Assembly: GCA_026913215.1 (NCBI GenBank)
Contig: JAPTYK010000001.1
Coordinates: 124,001-188,000 of the forward strand
Direction of reading: 5' to 3'
From: Streptomyces diastatochromogenes
GTDB taxonomy: Bacteria; Actinomycetota; Actinomycetes; Streptomycetales; Streptomycetaceae
Length of the DNA: 64,000 nt
Position 1 is the stretch's first letter; each line of letters begins with the position of its first letter. This document shows, in pieces, positions 56,706-64,000 of the stretch. A program made the position numbers and the translations under genes. A model generated the notes under the pieces. The model did not search any database. It was not told the origin of the DNA and was given only the letters and a program-made list of their open reading frames with translations.

Positions 56706-57746
56706 ATGGTGGAGCAGGAACAGGGCGCGGCGGCGCAGTTGGCGCGGCTGTTGCGCCGGTGGTGGAAGGAGGCCGGCAGCCCTACCGGGGGCACGCGGCC
56801 GACCCAGCAGGCGCTGGCCGCGCGACTCGGCATCGACCAGACGACCCTGTCGCGCTATCTGAACCCGAAGCACCTCTCGACCGCGCCCCTGCGGGTGGTG
56901 GAGACGCTGCACGCCCAGTTGCGCGCCCCGCGGCGGAACTCGAACGGGCGCGGGAGCTGTGCCGGGCCGCGCTGCGGGAGAACGGACGCCAGCGAACCGC
57001 CGAGGGCGCCGAGGAGCACTCCGTACGGGCCGGTGCCGGAGGCGACGGGCCTCCCTCGCCCGATGCCGACCGGGACGAGGCACCGGCCGCCGACGGTGCC
57101 GGCGTTCCCGCCCGGCGGCACCGGCCCCGGTGGCTCCGGCCCGTCCTGCTCGCGGCGGCCATGGCGCTGGCGTTCACCGCGGGCATGGCCGTCGACGCGC
57201 GGCTCTCCGCCCGGGACCACCGGGCCACGGCCGAGGGGCGGCGGCGCCGTGCCCGCGAGCAAGACCCCGTACGAGTGGCCGTTGCTGCGCAGGGGCGAGG
57301 AGGACCAGTTCGGCCGCGCCCGCGCCTTGCAGCACCTGCTGAACGCGCACGGGTACGAGGTGCGGGCCGACGGCTTCTTCCGGGAGGACACCCAGGACGC
57401 CGTGATGGACTTCCAGGAGCGGCACGACCTGCCGGTCGACGGCAAGGTGGGCCGGCAGACCTGGCCGGAGCTGGTGAAGGTCGTCGGGCACGGGTCGGGG
57501 GCCTCCGAGGTGCGCGCCGTGCAGGAACTCCTCAACAACGTGGGCCAGGGCGGTACGGCGGTGTCGGGGAGGTTCACCGAGGCCACCGCCCAGGACCTGA
57601 GGTTCTTCCAGCGCACCCACGGCCTCGCCGCCACCGGCCGGGTCACCGTGGACACCTGGCTGGCCCTGCTCGTGGAGCAGCTCCCGCCCGTCAAGGCACC
57701 GGCCTACCAGCGGGGCCCGAGCCCGCTGCCCTCCGCCTCCGTGTGA
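56706..57746 (+). CDS. HTH protein with membrane anchor and two peptidoglycan-binding domains, two frameshifts
   Basis: ATG 56706 begins MVEQEQGAAAQLARLLRRWW, then an XRE-like helix-turn-helix (PTQQALAARLGIDQTTLSRY). A shift near 56935 gives a linker and one membrane helix (WLRPVLLAAAMALAFTAGMA); a second near 57240 returns to the first frame. Two peptidoglycan-binding type 1 domains follow: ARALQHLLNAHGYEVRADGF, TQDAVMDFQERHDLPVDGKV and AVQELLNNVGQGGTAVSGRF, TAQDLRFFQRTHGLAATGRV. About 346 residues. DNA-binding part inside, wall-binding part outside: a possible one-protein cell-wall sensor. Confidence 0.75.
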   Translation: MVEQEQGAAAQLARLLRRWWKEAGSPTGGTRPTQQALAARLGIDQTTLSRYLNPKHLSTAPLRVVETLHAQLRAPRRNSNGRGSCAGPRCGRTDASEPPRAPRSTPYGPVPEATGLPRPMPTGTRHRPPTVPAFPPGGTGPGGSGPSCSRRPWRWRSPRAWPSTRGSPPGTTGPRPRGGGAVPASKTPYEWPLLRRGEEDQFGRARALQHLLNAHGYEVRADGFFREDTQDAVMDFQERHDLPVDGKVGRQTWPELVKVVGHGSGASEVRAVQELLNNVGQGGTAVSGRFTEATAQDLRFFQRTHGLAATGRVTVDTWLALLVEQLPPVKAPAYQRGPSPLPSASV

Positions 57747-57815
57747 GAAGGGCGGCGGCCCCTGTGCGGGAAGGGCGGCGGGCTCTGCGCGAGAAGGGTG
57801 GCGGGCCCGCCGCCC
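57747..57815. repeat. 23-bp tandem repeat with hairpin behind the HTH/PG-binding gene
   Basis: Three copies of a 23-bp unit start at 57747, 57770 and 57793, beginning at the base after the stop codon (GAAGGGCGGCGG as common start). The third merges into the palindrome GGCGGGCCCGCC, a likely terminator. The rest of the gap to 58085 has no gene I can support. Confidence 0.75.
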
Positions 57816-58085
57816 CGCCCTGCGCGCGACGCTCATGCACCGCCGCATGATCCGGACATAAGCCGAGGTCAGAGCCCCGTCATACGGCCTGCATCGATGC
57901 GCCTCGGCAAGCGGCGCGGATCGTCTTCCCGCACCCCTCCGGCCCGGTGATCCTGGTTCGGCGGCCGACGCCCCGGACAGCCCGCCCCCTCCGCGGGGCG
58001 TCCCTCCGGGTGCTCCTTCCGGCCCGCAGCCCACCCGTGCACGGCCCGGAGTCACCGGGCCGTGCGGACAGCACGAGGGAGACGC

Positions 58086-58672
58086 ATGAGCGGCAATGGA
58101 CAGCACCTGCGCGGCACCCTGATCGCCGGGGCCCTGGCGACCGCCCTGGCCCTGGCACCGGCCGCCGCCGCACGGGGACCGCCCGGCGGCGCCGCCGGCC
58201 GGACCGACGACCCTGGTCTTCGACAAGAACCCGGAGGACCCCACCGACTCCCGGCTCCTCGTCTACAAGGGCAAGGAGAAGGACCGCAAGCTGTGGTCCG
58301 TCTTCCGCGCCGGATCGGGCACCGGCGTCACCGACGACTGCAAGCACTCCCAGGGCTGGCTGCCCAACGGCACCTGGAAGATCAAGCTCAAGTCCCGCAC
58401 GTACAACGGCAGGCTCGTCAGGGCTACGCCGTCTCCCTCCAGGACATGCCGTGCTCCAAGGGCACCCTGACCCGTAAGGAGATGCTCATCCACTCCGAGA
58501 TGAACCGCGACGGCACCCAGGGCCGCACCGAGGCCCGCCGCTGGAACGGCGTCAGCGACTACAAGTCCTACGGGGCTGCGTGAAGCTCAGCCCCGACGAC
58601 ATCAAGAAGATGTTCCGCCTCTTCGACCGCCCCGGCTTCGGCTGGCCCACCCACCTGCGCGTGGTGTCCTGA
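58086..58672 (+). CDS. secreted L,D-transpeptidase-like protein, frameshifted
   Basis: ATG 58086 starts MSGNGQHLRGTLIAGALATA, a signal peptide. Shifts near 58205, 58420 and 58576 separate the pieces TLVFDKNPEDPTDSRLLVYK, WSVFRAGSGTGVTDDCKHSQ, WLPNGTWKIKLKSRTYNGRL, GYAVSLQDMPCSKGTLTRKE and MLIHSEMNRDG, then SYGCVKLSPDDIKKMF. The order (signal, short beta-rich domain, IHSE, then a SYGC block) follows the YkuD fold, where SHGC carries the catalytic Cys. Here His is Tyr. About 190 residues. Peptidoglycan cross-linking or hydrolysis is possible but unproved. Confidence 0.55.
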
Positions 58673-58739
58673 CCCCGGACACACCGGACCGAAGCCGCGC
58701 CGGAGCCCTCTCGGCTCCGGCGCGGCCCCCGTACCGCGC

Positions 58740-59340
58740 TCACTCGCAGCGGTACGTGAACGTGCCCTCGGCCGTGTGCGGGGTGGGGACGTGATCACGA
58801 GGCGTGCCGCGGCGTGGTGGGTGCCGGTGCCCTGGAAGGTCCAGAGGAGGTGGAGCCGGGCCTCCTTCAGGCCGGGGGTGAGGGTCTCGTGGAGGGGGGT
58901 GGAGCGGGTGCCGTCGCTGCGTTCCCAGTGGTAGGTGAGGGTGCCGGGGCGGCCGTCGGTGTGGACGACGCCGACCACGTCCGCCGTGCCGTCGCAGCCG
59001 AGCGGCGCCGCGGGGCGGTGACCGCGACGTCCCGGACGGAGAGGCGGGGGCCGTAGGCGCGCCAGGCGAGGAGGGCCAGGACGGCGAGGAGGAGCACGGC
59101 GGCGGGGGCGTACCGGAGCGGCCATCGGGAGCGGGGCCGGCGGGGTGGCGGGGCGCCGGGCAGGGTGCCGTGCCAGATCTGGGCCGCCGTGGGGTGTTCG
59201 CGGCGCGGCGCGCGGCGGCCGCGGTCACTCCGGGCCGAAGCGCAGCACCTCGCCCTCCACGCGGTCGGGCACGGGGGCGGGGCCGGGCCCTCGAACCAGT
59301 GGCTGCCCAGGTGAGTGGCGCTGTAGGCGTCGTCGTTCAT
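58740..59340 (-). CDS. single-pass membrane protein coupled to the kinase gene, frameshifted
   Basis: ATG 59340 overlaps the kinase stop (ATGA). The start MNDDAYSATHLGSHWFEGPA and a cytoplasmic stretch (REHPTAAQIWHGTLPGAPPP) precede one membrane helix (LRYAPAAVLLLAVLALLAWR). The outside part, in two other frames, is DGTADVVGVVHTDGRPGTLT, YHWERSDGTRSTPLHETL and, at the end, HTAEGTFTYRCE with a Cys; a beta-sandwich is likely. Shifts lie near 59250, 59010 and 58790. The outside domain resembles the C-terminal domain of the kinase in size and pattern, so the two may act together. Confidence 0.6.
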
Positions 59341-60960
59341 GTGATCACACACCGCCGGATGAAGACCTGTTGCAGGGAACCGCCGTTCGCGGCGGCCGGG
59401 TCCGTGGTCGCGCGCACTCCCCAGTAGCAGCCGGCGCCCCGGACCGCGTGCGGGAGCGTGAGGGTGTAGCGGCCCGCTCCTTCGCGGCGCAGGGTCTCGG
59501 AGCCGTCCGGTGTGCCGGGGGAGCCCTTCTCGTCGCCGGTGAACCACTCGACGAGCAGGGTCAGGGGCCCGTTCCGTCGGTCGTGATCTCGATCGTGGCC
59601 TCGGCGTCCGTCGGCCCGGTCTGGCGCAGGCTCGTGACGGAGACGCCGGTGACCACGACGGGCGGCGGCGTCGAGGGGGCGGGGTGGTCGGCGTGGGGAG
59701 GGGTGCTGGTGGGCGGGGTCGTGGGCGGCTCGGTCGTGGGGTCGGTGAGGGCAGGGGCGTCGTCGGGGCGCGGGCGTCGGGGAGGTCATGGGCGGGGGCT
59801 CCGGGGTGTCCGGGGAGGTGGAGGGTTCCGGGGACGTCGGGGGCGGGGTGGGGTCGTCGGGGGCGGGCCCGGGGCCGGGGGTCCTCGCTCGGTGAGGTGG
59901 TCGTCGTCGCGAAGGCCTGGGCGGCCCTGTCCCCGTCCGCCCGTTCTTCCCCGGCCTGGGCGGTGAGGGCCAGCAGGAGGGCCAGGGCGAGGGCGGCGGC
60001 GCCCGCCGGAAGTCCGCGGAGGAGCCGTCGCCAGGGGGCGGCGGGGCCCGGTCAGGGTCGTCGTGGCGAGGGCGGTCGTGCCCGTGGCCGTACCGCCGGA
60101 GGGGAAGAGCAGCGGCAGGAGCGCGGCGAGGGCCGCGAGGCGGCCCGGCCGCGCTCCTCCCAGTCCGGTCCGTACGCGGCGGTGGCGACCGACTCCAGTT
60201 CGCCGACGAACGCGTCGGCGTTCTCCGGCCGCTCGTGCGGGGCCTTGGCGAGGCCGCGGCGGATGAGCGGGCGCAGCGGCTCCGGTGCCTGTCCGTCGGG
60301 GACGGGTGCCTCCAGGTGCTGGAGGGCGAGTTCGGCGACGTTGTCCCCCGCGAAGGGTTTGCGTCCGGTCAGGCACTCGAAGAAGGTGGCGGTCGCCGCG
60401 TAGACGTCGGCCGCGGGCGAGGCGGGGGCGCCGTTCCACTGCTCGGGCGCCATGTAGGCGGGTGTGCCGGCGATGCCGGGGCTGCTGTCGCGTCCGGTCG
60501 CGATCCCGAAGTCGACGAGCTTGGAGGATCCGTCGGCGGCGACGAGGACGTTCTCGGGCTTGTAGTCGCGGTGGACGACGCCCGCCCGGTGGGCGGCGGC
60601 GAGGCCGAGGAGCGAGCCCTTGAGGACCGTGAGGGCGGCCTCGGGCCCGGTCGCGCCCTCCCGGGCGAGGAGGGCGCGCAGGGCGACGCCGTCCACGAGC
60701 TCCATGACGATGGCCGCTCCCCGCGGCGCCTCGACGTACTCGTGGAGCGCCACGACGTGGGGGCTGTCGAGGGCGCCGAGGAGCCGGGCCTCGGCGCGGA
60801 ACCCGCGGACGAACGACGCGTCCGAACGGAGCCGCTCGCTCAGGTACTTCACGGCCACCGGCACGCCGGTCGCCTCGTGGACGGCCAGCGCCACGCGTCC
60901 GCTGCCGCCCGCGCCCAGCTCCCGGTACTCGGTGTATCCCGGGACCACCCATGCGCTCAT
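59337..60960 (-). CDS. transmembrane serine/threonine protein kinase, frameshifted
   Basis: ATG 60960 begins MSAWVVPGYTEYRELGAGGS. The kinase domain (residues ~10-275) has the GAGGSGRVAL loop, VPVAVKYLSE (Lys), VVHRDYKPENVLVAADG, KLVDFGIATG and AGTPAYMAPEQWNG, so it should be active. After DWEERG the frame breaks near 60150. One membrane helix (LAALAALLPLLF) and a Pro-rich linker follow, then an outside domain: GPLTLLVEWFTGDEKGSPGT, RYTLTLPHAVRGAGCYWGVR, SLQQVFIRRCVIT. The last domain has two Cys. It likely senses an outer signal; the coupled gene behind it may be its partner. Confidence 0.8.
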
Positions 60961-61116
60961 CCCCGTCCCCCCTCGGAACCGGCCGTGGCAGCCTTCCTCC
61001 ACAGGGACAGATTCTCGCCACGGCCGGTTCCCGGGGGTAGGGGAAGTCGGTGGTTTCCGACGGTACGTACGGCGTGTTCCGGCCGTGTGCGGCGCCGCCG
61101 CGGGGCCGGTGGGGCG

Positions 61117-62309
61117 TCAGGTGCGCAGGCGGGTGTTGAGGCGGGCGGCCTGGCGGGTCAGGTGGTCGCGTTCGAGGGTGTCGGTGGCCTTCTTCGCGGC
61201 CTCGGCGTACAGCCGCGCCGCCGTCGCCGGATCGCCGGAGCGTTCGTGGAGGTACGCCGCCACCGCCGTGTGGCGGGGCAGGGCGGGGTCCAGCCGCGCG
61301 AGCTCGGCCAGGCGGCGCGTGGTCCGTCGGCCTCGCCGACGGCGACCGCGCGGTTGAGGCGGACGACCGGGCTGTCGGTCAGGCGCGCGAGCTCGTCGTA
61401 CCACTCGACGATCTGGACCCAGTCGGTCTCCTCCGCGGTGGGGGCGTCGGCGTGGAGCGCGGCGATGGCGGCCTGGGCCTGGAACTCGCCGAGGCGGTCG
61501 CGGGCGAGGGCCGCCTGGAGGATCTCGACGCCCTCGGCGATCGCCCCGGTGTCCCACCGTCCGCGGTCCTGCTCGGCGAGCGGCACCAGGCTGCCGTCGG
61601 GCGCGATCCGGGCGGCGCGCCGGGCGTGGTGGAGCAGCATGAGGGCGAGGAGTCCCGCGACCTCCGGGTGGTCGATGGCGGCCGCGAGCTGCCGGGTGAG
61701 CCGGATGGCCTCGGCGGCCAGGTCGACGTCGCCCGAGTAGCCCTCGTTGAAGACCAGGTAGAGGACGCGGAGCACGGTGGCGACGTCACCCGGGCTGTCG
61801 AGCCGGACCCCGGAGACGGTGCGCTTGGCCCGGCTGATGCGCTGCGCCATGGTCGCCTCGGGGACCAGATAGGCCTGGGCGATCTGGCGGGTGGTGAGGC
61901 CGCCGACGGCGCGCAGGGTGAGCGCGACCGCCGACGACGGCGTCAGCGAGGGGTGGGCGCAGAGGAAGTACAGCTGGAGGGTGTCGTCCGCGGAGGGCGC
62001 GGGGCCGGGCGCGGGCTCCTCCTCGACGAGGTCCTCGCGCCGGCGCCGGGCGGTGTCGGAGCGGGTCGCGTCCAGGAACTTGCGCCAGGCCACGGTGACC
62101 AGCCAGCCCTTCGGGTCCCGGACGGGGTCTCCCCGCTCGAGCGCAGCCGAGAGCTCGGGGAGGGCGGCGGGCCAGACGCGGACCGCCTCCACCAGGGCGT
62201 CCTGGACGGCGTCCTCGGCCGCCGCGAAGTCGGCTCCGCGGCGGACGAGGACGGCGAGGACTCCCGGTATGAGGCTGCGGAGCAGGGCCTCGTCCATGGG
62301 GGCGGTCAC
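61117..62309 (-). CDS. ECF42-group sigma factor, one frameshift
   Basis: GTG 62309 overlaps the YciI stop (GTGA); ATG 62296 is the alternative. Region 2 contains FAAAEDAVQDALVEAVRVWP, region 4 LTTRQIAQAYLVPEATMAQR. The long C-terminal TPR-like extension is the ECF42 mark: RVLYLVFNEGYSGDVDLAAE, ADAPTAEETDWVQIVEWYDE and SPVVRLNRAVAVGEADGP. One base is missing near 61320, after which LAELARLDPALPRHTAVAAY runs to 61117. About 397 residues. The extension is needed for activity in this group; no anti-sigma gene is present. Confidence 0.92.
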
Positions 62310-62713
62310 TCCGTGATGGTGGGCGCCGTGCCGTAGAACGGGCGCAGCTCCAGCCACTCGTGGATGGGCTTCCCGCCGGCCCCGGGGGCGGCCGAGAGTT
62401 CCCCGGCGAGCTCGACGGCGCGCTCGTAGCTGTCGACGTCGATCACCATCCAGCCGGCGATGAGGTCCTTGGTCTCGGCGAAGGGGCCGTCGGTGACGGG
62501 CGGGCGGCCCTCGCCGTCGTAGCGGACGAAGGTGCCCTCGGGGGCGAGCGCCTGGCCGTCGACGAACTCGCCCGTGGCTTCGAGGCGGGTCGCGAAGTCC
62601 CTCATGTACTGCATGTGGGCCGAGACCTCCTCCGGCGTCCACCGGTCCATGGGCACGTTGTTGACCGGGTCCGGAGCACCGCGGTAGTGCTTCAGCAGCA
62701 GGTACTTGGCCAT
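62306..62713 (-). CDS. YciI-family (DGPF) protein, ECF42 partner
   Basis: ATG 62713 follows GAGGAGA. The 135-residue protein begins MAKYLLLKHYRGAPDPVNNV and has the name-giving motif PPVTDGPFAETKDLIAGWMV. Single-domain YciI/DGPF proteins are the usual first gene with ECF42 sigma factors and are their main known targets. The biochemical role is unknown. Translation is coupled to the sigma gene. Intact frame. Confidence 0.93.
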   Translation of the reverse strand: MAKYLLLKHYRGAPDPVNNVPMDRWTPEEVSAHMQYMRDFATRLEATGEFVDGQALAPEGTFVRYDGEGRPPVTDGPFAETKDLIAGWMVIDVDSYERAVELAGELSAAPGAGGKPIHEWLELRPFYGTAPTITE

Positions 62714-62764
62714 GGTGTTCTCCTCGGTGCGGGTGCGGCCCATTCTGGCCGCTCTCACACCGGG

Positions 62765-62791
62765 GACGGAGCCGGACACGGCTTCTCGACA
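62765..62791 (-). promoter_or_regulatory. ECF42 promoter of the YciI-sigma operon
   Basis: On the minus strand TGTCGA (62791-62786), a 17-nt spacer and CGTC (62768-62765) match the ECF42 target motif as I remember it. Transcription would begin near 62758, about 45 nt before the YciI start. Confidence 0.7.
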
Positions 62792-62831
62792 TCGCCGCCC
62801 GGATTTCTTTCGGCTGTTTTTCGGCGCGCGG

Positions 62832-64000
62832 TCAGCACGGGGCCAGGCCGGCCGTCGTCGGCGGGGTCCGCGCTCCGTCGCGGGGCACGGGGACGTGCGG
62901 ACGGTGGTGGGGCACGGGGCGCGGCCGTCGTCGCGGCGAGGTCCAGGGCCGCGAGGAGGAGGCGCAGGGCCCGGCGGGCCTGGGGTGCGTCGAGCCGGGC
63001 GTCGAGGTCGGCCAGGGCGCGGTGGGCGCGGTGCCGGGCGCGGCCGGTGCGTCCGGTGCGGTGGTCGGCGAAGGCGCGGGCGTAGTGGGCCAGCGCCGCG
63101 CCCAGGCGTCGTTCGCGCAGTCCGCCTGCGCGAGGGCCCGGCGGGCGGTGCGGGCCGCCGCGGCGGGGTGTGGTGGGCCTGGACCACGGCCAGGGCGGCG
63201 AGGCTGACGGCGGGTGACGGGCCTCCGGGGGCGCCGCCGGGGTGGTGTCAGCCGCCTGGCGGTAGTAGGCGGCGGCCGCTCCGGGGTCCTGCCGCTGCCA
63301 CGCGAGGGTGCCGTGGACATGGGCGATGCGGCCGAGGAGGGCGTCGTCGCCCGGCGAGTACGGCCGCCGGCCAGGCGAGGGACAGCAGGTGGTGTGCCGT
63401 GCCGGGGTCCCGGGCCGCGCAGAGCCAGGCCGCGAGCCATCGGCCGTGTGCCACGAGCGGGCTGTCGGCGGGCAGCCGGGGCAGCAGGGCGCGGAGGTGG
63501 TCGCCGCCTTCCCGGGCGTGGTCGTGCACCGCCCACCAGAACCAGAGGTGCAGCACGGTCTCCAGGGCCGTCTCGGCGTGACCGGCCCCGTCCCCGGCGC
63601 GGTGCACGAGCGCCATCAGGTCGTCGTGCTCGTCCTGGACGGTCTGGAGCGCCTGGCGCTGGAGGCCGGTGCTCCACAGGGTCTCGGCGACGGCCGCCGC
63701 GCCGCGAAGTGGGCGGCGTGCCGGTCCCGCGTCACCGGGAGTTCGCCCGCCGCCGCGAGCCGTTCCGTACCGAAGTCGCGGGCGGCCCTGGCCATGCGGT
63801 AGCGCGGCGGGCGCACCGCGCCCGCGTCCCCGGAGACGTGGAGCACGCCCGTGGCGCTCAGCGCGGCCAGGGCGGGGGCACCTCGTGGGGCGCGAGGTCG
63901 GAGCCCGCGCACACGAACACCGCCGCCGCCTCGGTGAAGGGCCCGGCGAAGACGCTGAGCCGGCGCCAGACCCGGCGCTGCTCCGGTTCGCACAGGGCGT
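62832..64000 (-). CDS. large ATPase regulator (LuxR/AfsR-like), C-terminal part, frameshifted
   Basis: The N-terminus is beyond the window. The visible part begins EPEQRRVWRRLSVFAGPFTE, the winged-helix segment that follows NB-ARC domains, then ALAALSATGVLHVSGDAGAV, RYRMARAARDFGTERLAAAG and TPR-like helices (LQRQALQTVQDEHDDLMALV, ETALETVLHLWFWWAVHDHA, AHHLLSLAWPAAVLAG). Shifts near 63875, 63700, 63355 and further on break the frame; the stop at 62832 is only the best guess. Such proteins are signal-transduction ATPases controlling regulons; the effector or DNA-binding domain is not visible. Confidence 0.65.

Overview
The window is Streptomyces-type chromosome. It has very high GC with third-position G/C bias, many GTG and TTG starts, ATGA/GTGA gene overlaps, and typical streptomycete families (AfsR/LuxR-like ATPase, DUF4232 lipoprotein, MmyB-type XRE regulators, ECF41 and ECF42 sigma factors, class IV lanthipeptide synthetase). 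The lanthipeptide precursor looks, from memory, almost identical to the venezuelin precursor, which would place the strain near the S. venezuelae group; that is inference. The mix of paralogous transporters, regulators and secreted enzymes with few housekeeping genes (thyA-folA, RNase II family, FKBP) looks like ordinary accessory-rich chromosome rather than a mobile element. I saw no transposase, integrase, tRNA, rRNA or CRISPR array.

About 35 of the roughly 58 genes carry one or more frameshifts. Wherever I could rebuild the expected protein, each break is explained by one missing base in a short run of C or G. The breaks spread evenly over unrelated and essential-type genes (folA, FKBP, trpF), so I read them as consensus errors of the assembly, not gene decay. 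Frameshifted genes are reported as single spans.

Layout. 1-9.3 kb: end of an ABC solute-binding protein, a secreted phosphoesterase, an MFS transporter coupled to a beta-propeller protein, YdcF, a GH15 enzyme, a quinone-type oxidoreductase with a divergent MmyB-type regulator, and a TrpF-like isomerase. 9.3-17 kb: an XRE/membrane-protein pair, D-Ala-D-Ala carboxypeptidase, GNAT, class A beta-lactamase, a TylF-like methyltransferase, an M4 metalloprotease and a LysR regulator. 17-20.3 kb: a sulfide/persulfide detoxification locus (persulfide dioxygenase-rhodanese, membrane rhodanese, TauE/SafE exporter) with three CsoR/CstR-type operators. 21.4-26.4 kb: a class IV lanthipeptide cluster (lanL, lanA, two-gene ABC exporter). 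26.5-34.5 kb: a Cmx-like drug efflux gene with a possible leader peptide, TetR/TIM-barrel divergent pair, CPBP protease, VWA protein, sirtuin, RNB nuclease.

34.7-45.9 kb: FKBP, AraC/GyrI regulator, alpha/beta hydrolase, an ECF41 sigma factor divergent from its carboxymuconolactone-decarboxylase partner with matching promoters on both sides, then a five-gene ABC importer plus HAD phosphatase operon opposite a GntR/UTRA regulator. 46-56.4 kb: peptidoglycan-binding protein, NUDIX-like protein, a HEAT-repeat gene and MerR-HEAT regulator behind a classical long-spacer MerR promoter, folA-thyA, serine hydrolase, a Ro60-like TROVE protein with a structured upstream region that could hold a Y RNA, and a MarR/MFS pair sharing twin operators. 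56.7-64 kb: a membrane-bound HTH/peptidoglycan-binding protein, an L,D-transpeptidase-like secreted protein, a Ser/Thr kinase with an outside domain and a coupled membrane protein, the ECF42-YciI pair with its promoter, and the C-terminal part of a large ATPase regulator that continues past the window end.
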